Source: Usnea hakonensis
Lineage: Eukaryota > Ascomycota > Lecanoromycetes > Lecanorales > Parmeliaceae
DNA length: 64,000 nucleotides
Reading direction: 5' to 3'
Assembly: GCA_013423325.1 (NCBI GenBank)
Contig: BLJB01000073.1
Coordinates: forward strand, 210,826 to 274,825
The position numbers and the translations under genes are program-made. Numbering within the stretch: the stretch's first letter is position 1; each line of letters starts with the position of its first letter. Shown here piece after piece: positions 54,168-64,000 of the stretch. The notes beneath the pieces were generated by a model that was given only the letters and a program-made list of their open reading frames with translations, was not told the DNA's origin and did not search any database.

Positions 54168-56006
54168 TCCAAAGTATCTACGTGAGACGGCTACCAAGGC
54201 ATTGATACATTCTGGGCGTCCAGGGTCGAGAACAGTGTCTGTGTTTCTTGTGGGGCTTGAATTTAAAAATGTCGTTACATTGTCGTGTTTGTTCTTGATG
54301 GAGACTTTTGAGAAGCTTATTTGGGAGGGCTTGTTTGTGACCGGATCTAGTTTTCTCTTCCTGCACACCACTTTTTGGCCAGTTGACTCGTCAGGTCAGA
54401 GTCTCTCTTCACTTCTGTTCCATTGTTTCCGCGGCTTTGGCCCCGCGGCCTTGTTTTATTCTTGTATATAGATACTTGACAGTACTTTACATTTGAGGGT
54501 CGATTGCAGTTAGCCGCATGTATCTTACATACCCGGTGGCAAATCTTTCCAAACAAACAGGTTTTTGGACTTGCATGTAAACAAAGTCAGGTAAGCACAC
54601 ATCTGCTGCTGCGTTGGGTGTGGAAAGTGTATCATCTAGATGGGGAGAAATGAAGGCCTGGTTAATACAGTCTCGATCCACTTTTCAAGCCCTGAGGCTG
54701 CGAGTGGGGGAAAGCCTCAAAGATTAGGTAGGTAGGATATTAAAATAAGGTAAGTATATAGAAGCCGCATTACTATCTCACTACATGCTTCTACCTAGTC
54801 AGTGCGCATGTTTTCGAATACCATATTTGCCCCCCCTTTCCTTTCCTTTCCTGTCACGGGGGGAAGCATGTCCATTCATCCATCCATCCTTTCATTCATT
54901 CATCCAGCCTCGGTCTCGCAAAGCCCACCCCCCCCCCCCCCCCCCCCCTTTTTTTTTTTTTTTGGAGTGGCTCTCGGCCTAAGCCTCATCAGCCACCCGA
55001 AGCCTACATACGCTTCTAGGTAGGTACTTCATGTACCGTGAGGCATGGTCATCTCAGCTGCTCTGGATGTTTGAGCGTTAATAGGTGGCAAGGCAGAGTT
55101 CAGGCAACGGGGTGGGCGGTGGGGTGTTGGGGGGTACGTATGTATGTGTGGGGCGTGGGGTTTGGGGAGCTGGGTGCGTACGTATGTTATGGAGGTAGTT
55201 TTCTTTATGGGGTAGATATGTATTTGGGGTGGAGATTTTATGGGGAGTTGTTGGGGGGCGGCGGGAGGGCTGTGGATGTGGACGTGGTGATGTGGCGGTG
55301 TGGTTGTGGCGTAGTCGAGTACGTACGTACTTGGGCTATACGTACTTGTGGAGTAGCCCGGAGTATAGTTAGCGCTTTTTTTTTCGCGTGAGAGGACGCG
55401 GGGGAAGAGGGGGAGGGAAGCAGGGAACAGGGGAGTAGGGAGGGAGCTTCTCGGGAACGAGAATAAGTCGGAGTCGCCGTTTGCTTGTGAATGTACGGTT
55501 GTACCTACCTCATAAGAATGAATCCTGCATAGGGTTTATTTTGCTTGATACTACTCTGCCTCCAACTATATGATGATTATGATATATCCTGAACATATAT
55601 GTTATTCTTCATATCTTGAGATGTATCCAAAAAAAAAAATAAAAAACAAAAATAAAAAACAAAGATTCCCTCTCATTAAGGTGTTATTTATTANNATTTA
55701 TTACTTTTAAGTCGACGATCAGCGAAGCCAAATCCTAAAATCTCCGGCGCCTCCTTTCCGCTTCCCACACTGACCATGTTTCATACATGAGACCTGAGCT
55801 GAGGGGAACCAGCCCATGACCGAACCTCTCACCTCTCACCTCTGACCTTTGCACATAGTCACCATCACTCATCCCCTTGGCTCTTGCTGTATATCTTCAG
55901 CAGCCCCTCATGGACAGAATGCAACGATAGCCTTGACCCCCAGGTCATCCCGACGCGCTCCCGCACCTTCCTAACATCCTCGCCCAACCGATCCTTGGAA
56001 CCCACC
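54168..56006. other. Intergenic, 1.8 kb with homopolymers and an N gap
   Basis: No gene is seen. A C run followed by a T run sits at about 54928-54963, a G/T-rich stretch at about 55100-55330 repeats TACGTACG words, an A-rich patch lies near 55630-55665, and a 2-base N gap is at 55694-55695. AAGGTA words occur at 54720-54760. An in-frame extension of the next gene to 55884 begins at TTG and is treated as leader. Confidence 0.5.
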
Positions 56007-57497
56007 ATGGCAAGACCTTTCGATGAATCCTTGCCTTACCAGCACATGGGGAGCAACATGTCCTCTCAGACATCATTAGCCGCCGACCGGGCGTGGAAAA
56101 CGTCTACGGATGCCTCTTACCCGTCTTACCCGTCATCATTAGCATACGATGTAGGGCAGTCGATGAATCCACCTCGTTTGACAAAGGATCACAAAAAGAA
56201 TCAGAGGCCGAAGTTGCCAAAGATAAAATCTTCCCCGAGTAATGGTGCTTTGGCTGCCGCGAGGGCAAATCATGCCAAGCTTCACCGACGAGGCAATTCC
56301 GTTTCCACACAGGTTTCTACCTCTCCAACCTTCATCCCAGACTACCTACTTCAAACCGCCCGCCCCCTCGTTCCTGCCAGTGCGCACGTAAATCCGTATG
56401 CAGGGACGGAAACGAAAGAACGCAAGAGCAGCAGGGCGAAGATAAGACCGCTTTTGCGCAAGTTTTCTTCGCAGGAGCAGGTGTCGATTGATTTGTCTCG
56501 GTCAGCTGCGGAAAATGAGGGACTAGGAATATATGCATCATCTGAGATCAGTGGACCCGCAGATTCAGGGTCCGGTCGAAGAGGCTATCACAATCGTACG
56601 ACCAGCGCGACCTCTCAACTCTCGTCCACTACAACATCGAGCAATCCTCGTTTTGGGACCCAATACGTGCATCCTATGCGCCAAACTCCACGGCCATACA
56701 CACCGCCATTGGCAAGCTCATACAAAACATCACTCGAGAGCGACGCGCCCACGGTCAACACTTCGAATAACGCCTCAGTCGAAGCGCCCTACTTCGAAAC
56801 ACAAGCGCATTCAACGACGCATCTGACCGGAACACCATATGCTCCAATACCCTCGTCTCGACGACCCAAGCCTCCAAATATTCACACCGGCTCGTTAGCA
56901 CGCTTGACGAACTCGTCCCAAACCAATCTCCCAGGCACGCCTTCCTCACTCCGTTTCAGCGCCGACACGGCCACACCATCAGAAATGGTCGCTGCAGCTG
57001 GACGCTCATCTCTCGAGAGCGCCTTTCGCATGCGCAGTCGCTCGAGCCCTGCAGATGTCGACCCAGCAGCCCAAAAGGCGATAGTGGACCTCAAGCGTCA
57101 AGAATTCAACCAAAGAGAAGCCGCAAAGGAGTTGAAGTACCAGCAAGCGGAAGCTCGGGCACAGGAAAAGGAAGCAAGACGACGAGAAAGAAAGGAGGAC
57201 GAAGAGCGAAGGACATCTGAAAAGAGAGAAAGAAAGCGAGCAAGGAGCAACGCTGCAAGTGAAAAATCAAGCTTCTTAAACGCAGGGGATACGCATGAGA
57301 GTTTTCCTTCCGTACATGCACTACCACACGAATTTCCTGTGGTGGCAGCGCAGCCAACGGGAAGGAAGAGAGGGGATACAGCCGAGTCCGCCGGAAAGGC
57401 GGGCAAAGCGGTGCACAGTCAATGGACATTGTTTTGGTTCCGGTTCAAGACCATGTGGCTGAGGTTGAAGAGGAAGATGTCCAAGTCGTCTAGTTGA
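56007..57497 (+). CDS. Hypothetical protein with C-terminal charged coiled coil
   Basis: The function is unknown. A single exon encodes 496 residues; the ATG at 56007 gives MARPFDESLPYQHMG. The first 350 residues are Ser/Thr/Pro-rich and disordered with basic patches (KKNQRPKLPKIKSSP, KIRPLLRKFSS). A long Arg/Glu coiled coil follows (LKRQEFNQREAAKELKYQQ onward to about residue 430). The end is a basic aromatic amphipathic block, HSQWTLFWFRFKTMWLRLKRK, which could bind membrane or a partner. I recall similar proteins with the same terminal block in other filamentous ascomycetes, all unnamed. Confidence 0.76.
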   Translation: MARPFDESLPYQHMGSNMSSQTSLAADRAWKTSTDASYPSYPSSLAYDVGQSMNPPRLTKDHKKNQRPKLPKIKSSPSNGALAAARANHAKLHRRGNSVSTQVSTSPTFIPDYLLQTARPLVPASAHVNPYAGTETKERKSSRAKIRPLLRKFSSQEQVSIDLSRSAAENEGLGIYASSEISGPADSGSGRRGYHNRTTSATSQLSSTTTSSNPRFGTQYVHPMRQTPRPYTPPLASSYKTSLESDAPTVNTSNNASVEAPYFETQAHSTTHLTGTPYAPIPSSRRPKPPNIHTGSLARLTNSSQTNLPGTPSSLRFSADTATPSEMVAAAGRSSLESAFRMRSRSSPADVDPAAQKAIVDLKRQEFNQREAAKELKYQQAEARAQEKEARRRERKEDEERRTSEKRERKRARSNAASEKSSFLNAGDTHESFPSVHALPHEFPVVAAQPTGRKRGDTAESAGKAGKAVHSQWTLFWFRFKTMWLRLKRKMSKSSS

Positions 57498-57832
57498 TGG
57501 AAGACAACTTTTAGCCAACACCGGCGATGGTGATGATGATCAGATGCATATGGTGCAAGGGTTCCTACTATTAGTGGGATGGGTCGACCTTTTTCTAGCG
57601 ACGGCGTTAGGAGGGTGTACCACGTTGTGATACCAAGGTTGTCATGATTTACGTTCTATAGATATTTCTTACAATTCAATGCTAGTCATTGGACCATCTA
57701 AGCTTCGGCTTTGTGCATTATTCATATATCCCATCACGCAACTATCACTTATCCAGACTACTTCATGCGAAGACTGGGTTGTTATTCATCGTTGATTGTT
57801 TAAGCGTCGTACTTCCAAATGCCAAGTCTTCA
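57498..57832. other. Intergenic
   Basis: This 335-bp gap separates two tandem plus-strand genes. I see no gene or element in it. Confidence 0.4.
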
Positions 57833-59955
57833 ATGCCAAGAAGTGATGCCGCTATTCCGGGTACGTTCGCCATAAAAATACCTCAATACAATTCCAAGTC
57901 CACAATCACCTGCGAAAACAACGAGTTCGGCAAGATGGTCTACAACTGGGAGGGAAAGAAGGATACGTGTTACAACATGTACATCACTGAAAACAAAGGG
58001 TTGGAAGAGATACAGGCGTTTTACCGGGAGCAGGGGTTCAATCCGAGGTGAGTAGCTTTGTGTTGTACAGTCGACCAAATCGACCATCGATTCACAGATC
58101 TTCCTACCTGATTACCATCCTCTTGTTACAAACTAACTTGAATCCTTGATATCAAAAGTCCTGTGTGGCCCGAGGATAGCACTGATAGCTAGGCAGCAAA
58201 CGAGCCTTCCAATGTCGTTTCAAAGAATGGGGTTTCCCCGCCAAACATCACCCCGCGCATCGAGACGCCGCGCTGGCAGCTCGAATCCGCGAACTGTGGG
58301 AGGTCAATACGTCGAACAAGCAGATGCTAACGATCCTGCGGGGCGAAGGATGGGACGTCAAAGAGCGGGAGCTTACGAAGCTACGCAAGGACCACGACCT
58401 ACTGCTGCGAGAGCCGAACAAGAATGGGAATGGGAGCGATAAGAGGCAGAAGCGCAAAAGGGACGCATTGGGTGAATTGGCGGATCAGAATGGGCAGGAT
58501 GGCCATGGCGCGGCTTCGGATTCGGGACGACCTCGATCGCCAAGTCCGGAGACGGTTCTACCGCCAGAAGTGATCGCGAAGCGTGAGGCGCGGCAGGCAA
58601 GATTGTTGGCGGAGAGTCAGGAGCGTTTGAAAGCTGGGACTCGACGACGCCGGACGAAAGTGTGGTCTGGGCTTCCGCCGGACCCTGCGCAACCTCCTCG
58701 ATATCCGTCGGAGTTGACCATGGAAGAGAGCAAGAATGAGTTGGGACTCGACAGGCAGCTGTATCAGGAGATGCGGAACATCTTCGAGGATATCTGCCGA
58801 AGTAACAATGTCGTCAAGAAGACTCTCTGTGGCGCCGATACGTGGAAGAATGTCAAGGAGCAGCTCATTAGCCAATTTCAACACCTGCAGCCTATCTTCT
58901 GGGGGACGGATGTCGCAGAGCTCAACATGACGCAGAAGCCGATGGCACTGGATCTGATATGCATGGACGTGACGAAGAAGATCCGTACTGTTGGGACTCG
59001 AATCACAATCACTGATGCAAAGAACATTATTGGTGTCACGCCGCAAGAGGGAAGGGATATTCGCGCTGCGTTTGACGCCATACTCAAGGGAGACCACTTT
59101 GTCAGCAAGCTCGAGGTGCCTAAAGAACACTGGGACGCGCTCAAAGAAAAGTGGGTAGCGGAATCGCCCAAGCTTCAGGAGATCCTTGCGGGTGGAGATG
59201 CAGATCCCGATTTGCCTGCAAAGCTCAGGTCTCTCGAAAGCATTGCTAGTGATGTGCAGAAGCGTCATCGTGACTATCAGACACGGAAAGATCCGATGCG
59301 ATTGACCAAAACCTCGGCATCATCCTTTCCTGGAAGAGGTCCACCTCCATCTTCCACTCCCAACACTGTTGCGAAGAAGAGTAAGAAGACCAATCCGCCA
59401 CCGGCTATCAATCAATCCGACCAAGCAGCAGGTACCCCAGTGCAAGCTTTCCTCACTGGTGCTCTATCCAATCACCCTCCAAACGACATCATCCCAACTT
59501 CATCCTCCCCGAACGACATGACAACCTTCGCGTCCCAGGCTCTTGCCCATACTCAATACAACGATTTCACCGACTATGCCGGCATGCAAATCGACCCTAG
59601 CCTACTCGAAGCGGCGGGTTCCCTGCCTCCGAATCTCGACAACAGTCATGCTCAAATGCAAAACGACGCCCCCGTCAGGGTGTTCTTCCGTCCATCTCCC
59701 ACATCACAGCTCAAACACCTCAGCTCGGCCTCCAAAGTCTGGCTGGGGACCTTGCAGGCGCCTTACTCCGTGAACAACCTCCGTGCCTTGGCTCTCGACG
59801 GGTCCGGCTTACAAGGCAAGGCGAGAGTGGGCAAGATTGAGGGCGTGGCGGAGGGGGATGGCGGTTGGAGCATTGACGAGGACGACGAGTTGGAGGCTTA
59901 TTTGGGGTTCGTGAGGGGGGCGGGGAAGGTTACTTTTGTTGTTGAGTTTCTGTGA
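57833..59955 (+). CDS. Clr5-domain protein
   Basis: This is a probable nuclear DNA- or chromatin-binding protein; the Clr5 domain is named from the fission-yeast silencing factor. Exons are 57833-58047 and 58197-59955 (149-nt intron); 657 residues. The intron sits inside the domain: the acceptor at 58196 joins FNP to SKRAFQCRFKEWGFPAKHHP, matching the family; the AG four bases earlier breaks frame. The domain starts YNWEGKKDTCYNMYITENKG and ends LLREPNKNG. A basic linker leads to a second conserved region (LTMEESKNELGLDRQLYQEM, PMALDLICMDVTKKIRTV), the usual C-terminal partner in this family. The final 60 residues are acidic. The coding strand is C-rich near 59.4-59.7 kb and G-rich after 59.8 kb. 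Confidence 0.87.
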
Positions 59956-60523
59956 AGAGGGACTGGGGTGGAGGGTTTCACGATGGGGATTGTGTGAGGG
60001 ATGAGAAGGGTATTAGAGGGTTTACAGTAGTGTGATTACGGTAGTGGCAGATTAGATACCCAAGCTTTCTTTATTCCCCCTTCCTTCCCTTGTATAGTGT
60101 GTGGAGAGCCTAGTCGTTTGTGCAGATGGGAAATAGGGCTGTTCATGTCGTCGATGCGATATCAAGCACTCTTGAAGTCCATTCCATATTGAAGGGGTAG
60201 GGTGGTGTAATTCTTGAAAGGTATCTAGGATGTAGAGGTACTCGTAGCTCTCCATGATCTTAATGTCATACCGGTACGGAATAGAGGATTTACTTAGTAA
60301 GGTAATGCAGGGAGTATAAGCGCGCGTGTGGCGTTGCCGCTCAAAATATAACGCCGTACCAAGCCGGGAAAGTGAAATATCATAGCTGGCATCATTGCCG
60401 TCCCCGTCTCATTATTGGCTAAAGAATGATTTGGCGATAGCATATCCTGCAGTACTAGAGCCTTGGTGAGCTCTATCCGTGCCTTTTGTCAAGCATCGGT
60501 GCTCACCTTGGAAGTTAAGAGCT
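59956..60523. other. Intergenic, HRD3 promoter side
   Basis: No gene is seen. It should hold the HRD3 promoter. I looked for an unfolded-protein-response element and did not find a convincing one. Confidence 0.4.
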
Positions 60524-63349
60524 ATGCATGATCGTTGGTTGCGCCTCCTATGCTGTACGTCCACTGAATCCGCTGCTCTTGTCGCATACTAAATTTAATG
60601 TGCTCACTGCAGTATCGGTATGGCTTTTTGGCAACATCACCCGCGCGGAAGCCTTTGGCGACCCAGACAGCAATAGAGTGACTGAGCAGCCGGCGAGAGG
60701 CAAGTCTGCTCTCAGAGCACACGACAACCCCGAAGCTGTAACCGGTTGGCAGCATACGGGCGCCGATGATGGCAGGCAAAGTCGGGGTATGGAAAGCGAT
60801 ATCTCAGTCTCGATAGACGCTGATTGGTCTTCTAGCAGCGTCCACCGTCCAAGAAGCCCTCCGAATACTCCAGCCTCTTCAACCCTCTCGAAATCGCTTC
60901 ACTAGCTTTGACAAGACATCTGGCCTAGTCGGTACAACCGTGTACTACGCAAAAGAGATATTTGTACTTCTGTTTATGAACGGGCCACCAAAGGAAAATT
61001 ACCTTAACCCACAAAGCGACAACCTTACTCTCAGCAAACCTCTGGCGCAAGCAGTAAAGCTTTTGGAGAGTGCCGCCGAGGAGAAAGAGCCGGATGCAAT
61101 CTTTTTATTGGCCGAGATGAGCTTTTTCGGAAATTACACGCATCCTCGAAATCACAAGGAAGCCTTCCGGAGATACCATGAGCTGGCATCGCTGAATGGT
61201 AATAGTTCAGCACAGCATATGGTGGGGCTCATGTACGCGACTGGGATCGGAGGAGCTGTCCAACGGGATCAGGCAAAAGCTTTGACGTACCATACATTTG
61301 CCGCAATGGGCGACAGCACCAAGTCGCAGATGACGACGGCTTATAGGCATCATACAGGGGTTGCAGCTCCGAGGAATTGTAACGAAGCAGCATATTGGTA
61401 CAAGAAAGTTGCAGACAAGGCAATTGCGTACTCGAGATCCGGTCCTCCGGGCGGAATGTTACTGCAGAAAGACTCGTACAAGATTGCAGATGAAAATGGA
61501 GGCGTATATGGAGAAGGTGCTAGTGTCGTCAGCTCTGGACTCTATGCCAACAGGGCTGGTCCAAATTCAGACGCACACGCAGATTTTGATGATGTTCTGG
61601 AATACTTGGATCTAATGTCGAGGAAAGGCGATTTGAAAGCCACCTTCAGCCTGGGCCGTTTGCACTATGAAGGATCTCGAACTATGAGAAGAAGTCTAAA
61701 GACTGCAAAGGCGTACTTTATGATTGTGGCACGCAAATACTGGCAAAAAGATGGCTCGATCCGGGACGAAGATCAAAGTGTTGCCAGGATTGCTTCCAAA
61801 GCAGCAGGCTACATTGGACGGATGTTCTTGCGCGGGGAAGGCATGGAACAGAGCTACGAGAAAGCATTGACATGGTTTCGACGCGGAGTCGCCAATGGGG
61901 ATGCATTGTGTCAATACGAGATTGGTCTTATGCATCTCCATGGTTTTGGAGTAAAGAAGGATCCTGTACTGGCGGCCGACTATTTCAAAGAGGCTGCGAA
62001 CCAAGACTTTGCATCTGCCCAGGTCAACATGGGTCAGCTATTTCTCGATCAGGGCGATATCAACACTGCCTCGCGCTTCTTCGACCTGGCGGCTAGACAT
62101 GGACACATCGAGGCTTTTTACCATTTAGCTGAAATCAGTAACAATGGAATCGGCCGCGAGAGATCTTGCGGTATAGCAACGGCGTACTATAAGATCGTCG
62201 CGGAGAAGGTTGAAAGCATCCACTCGTCTTTCGATGAAGCCAATCGAGCCTATGACGAAGGCGACACGGAGTCCGCTTTGGTCATGTATATGATGGCCGC
62301 TGAACAAGGCTACGAGTCGGCTCAGGCCAACGTCGCTTATCTTTTGGATGAACACCAATCAATCTTATCTCTAGACTCGCTGATGCCGTGGAAAAAACAA
62401 AGATCAGCGTTGCTTCGAAATGCGGCTTTGGCTCTGATTTACTGGACTCGTTCAGCAAAGCAGCACAATATTGATTCAATGGTCAAGATGGGCGACTATT
62501 ATCTGGACGGATACGGCATCGAAGCGGATTTGGACAAGGCGGCCACATGTTACCAGATGGCGGCGGAGAGCCACCAGAGCGCCCAAGCTCTTTGGAATCT
62601 TGGCTGGATTCACGAAAATGGCCTGGGGGTGGAACAGGACTTTCACCTGGCGAAAAGATTTTACGACCAGGCGCTGGAGACGAACCAGGAGTCCTATCTA
62701 CCGGTCAAGCTAAGTCTGACCAAGCTACGGATGCGAAGTTTCTGGAACACAATCACGAATGGCAAAGTCAAGTCGATACAATCTGAGCCAGGTAAGTCCA
62801 AATTTCAAAAACCATCTATCCTTACAAGTCTGAACCCACCCTAACACGACCACAGAACCAAAGACAGAATGGTCCCTGAGCGAATGGATCTCCAACTTCC
62901 TCGACGAACCCCATCCCTACTACCACGACGCCGGCGACGATGACTACGACGAACCCATCCCCGAAGGCATGCCCGGTGACGACGACGGCGGATACTATGA
63001 CGAGATGGAGGACAACATCCTCGAGAGCCTCATCATCGTCGGTCTAGCGGCCGCCTTGGCGTTCCTCGTGTATTACCGGCAGCAGCGACAGACGAACCAT
63101 CGGAGGGAGATGGAGACGCAACAGCAGCAGCAGCAACAATCACAAGCACAACGGGGCCAGGACAATAACAATAACAACAATAATAACGGCAATGATAACG
63201 ACCCGGCGCAGCAACAGCAGCAGCCAGGCGAAAACCCCATCCGACCCGCAGAGCAGCGCATACCGGGCCAGCAGGCGGACGGGGGCTTTTTTCCTCCGCC
63301 CAATGATCCGCATTTCGCACAGTGGGTTGCGGGCGGTGTGGGGCATTGA
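60524..63349 (+). CDS. HRD3: Hrd3/Sel1L, ER-associated degradation receptor
   Basis: Hrd3 is the luminal-domain partner of the ubiquitin ligase Hrd1 and receives misfolded glycoproteins for retrotranslocation. Exons are 60524-60554, 60613-60786, 60836-62791 and 62856-63349; 884 residues. The ATG at 60524, not 60528, is in phase with exon 2 and gives the signal peptide MHDRWLRLLCLSVWLFG. The 49-nt intron 2 (GTATGG donor, ACGCTGATT branch) restores STVQEALRILQPLQP, joining the luminal domain. Then come the N-terminal Sel1 repeats (AIFLLAEMSFFGNYTHPRN, MVGLMYATGIGGAV), a middle block and C-terminal Sel1 repeats (MGDYYLDGYGIEADLDKAA, WNLGWIHENGLGVEQD). After intron 3 there is an acidic linker, one membrane span (LESLIIVGLAAALAFLVYY) and a cytosolic Gln/Asn-rich tail. 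Confidence 0.95.
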
Positions 63350-64000
63350 ATTTGGACGAGCGTTTATGGCGGGGGGTGGGTGGGGGGGGGGGTTTGTGGG
63401 GGGTTTTTCATCCATCATCGTCAAGCAGAGAAAAATGGTTATGCAAAACGAGAATAGCATGGTATGGTATAGGTAGTATAGCATAGCATAAGCGCCGGCG
63501 TTTTAGTTTCGTGCATCCCGTTCCAAACGTGTTGTGTTGTCTCCTCGTATGTGTATCTGCTTATCTATTTTCCATTCCATTCAAAGAAAAGAAAAGAAAA
63601 GAAAAAGAAAAGAAAATATACCGTCCGTACGTCCGTACGAGTACGAGTACGTTCCATGGGAAATATGTATGTATATATATATATATATATCTTTTATATT
63701 CTATCTTTCATCTCCTCATCATCTCATCTCATCATCTCCTCATCATCTCCGTTTCAACGTCTTTTTCTTCTTCTTCTTTTTCAAACCTCATCTTATCCTA
63801 TCTTGTTCTTGTTCTTGTTCTTTTCTTAGGAAGAAGGGAAGGTAGGTATTGCTTCTTCTTCTCTTCTCTTCTCTTCTCTTTCTCTTCTCTTCTCTTCTCT
63901 TCTTTTCTCTTCTCTTCTCTTCCTCTTCTCTTCTCTCCTTTTTAATGATTTTCTTCTCGTTTTTAACTCTTTTTCTTTTGGTGGGGGGGGAGGCGCGGGG
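63350..64000. repeat. Low-complexity 3' flank of HRD3
   Basis: G-rich runs (63370-63410), AAAAG repeats (63585-63615), a short TA repeat (63672-63690), CATCTC words and TCTTC-type pyrimidine tracts (63850-63935) follow in order. Open frames here are products of these repeats. No gene is seen. Confidence 0.6.

Noticed and set aside
55038..55391. 117-codon Gly/Val/Trp-rich open frame
   Set aside because: It is produced by a G/T-rich low-complexity stretch with TACGTACG words and shows no protein-like pattern.
60528..60905. 125-codon open frame starting MIVGCASYAV
   Set aside because: Its start is out of phase with HRD3 exon 2. The ATG four bases earlier gives a proper signal peptide after splicing, and the end of this frame is intron and out-of-frame sequence.

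Overview
The window looks like nuclear DNA of a filamentous ascomycete (Pezizomycotina; a leotiomycete-like fungus is my guess, not shown). Reasons: genes are single and unlinked by operons; introns are short (45-160 nt) with GT..AG ends and CTRAC-like branch points; coding density is about half; and there is a typical fungal gene set (DUS3, NOC2, MCR1, MDM12, GWT1, HRD3, a GH45 cellulase, a Clr5-domain protein, a DUF3669 protein). The sequence is a draft assembly: three 2-base N gaps sit in or beside low-complexity DNA.

Layout. 0.4-2.8 kb (-): conserved protein of unknown function with one unresolved frame junction. 4.4-5.4 kb (-): BAP31-like ER protein with an apparent GC-AG intron. 5.9-8.8 kb (-): DUS3. 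9.0-9.65 kb: a 620-bp AT-rich non-autonomous transposon with 10-bp terminal inverted repeats and a perfect 8-bp target duplication (hAT-like), probably RIP-mutated. 10.9-12.9 kb (+): C2H2 factor of the Sfp1 type. 13.7-16.1 kb (-): NOC2. 17.4-18.9 kb (+): GT34-like glycosyltransferase. 19.6-20.9 kb (+): MCR1. 21.5-23.4 kb (+): MFS transporter. 23.6-24.4 kb (-): small unknown protein. 24.9-26.1 kb (+): lysine-methyltransferase-like protein, convergent with MDM12 (26.2-27.5 kb, -). 27.5-32.6 kb is gene-poor, with one small Cys-rich candidate. 32.6-35.8 kb (-): DUF3669 protein and GWT1. 36.1-40.8 kb (+): GFA-domain protein and a 1142-residue disordered protein. 41.9-44.6 kb (-): unknown protein and a START/SRPBCC-like protein. 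45.7-50.2 kb (+): two Ser-rich, repeat-bearing surface or secreted proteins. 50.4-51.3 kb (+): Mei5/Sfr1-like. 53.0-54.2 kb (+): GH45 endoglucanase. 56.0-63.3 kb (+): unknown protein, Clr5-domain protein, HRD3. The final 650 bp is low complexity.

Functionally this is a housekeeping neighbourhood, with several proteins of the ER and its contacts (BAP31-like, GWT1, HRD3, MDM12), two nucleic-acid enzymes or assembly factors (DUS3, NOC2), and three secreted or wall proteins. I see no biosynthetic cluster, CRISPR array, rRNA or convincing tRNA. The most unusual large-scale signal is compositional: in about nine genes on both strands the coding strand is C-rich and then flips abruptly to G-rich in the last few hundred bases. 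The second is the hAT-like miniature element.
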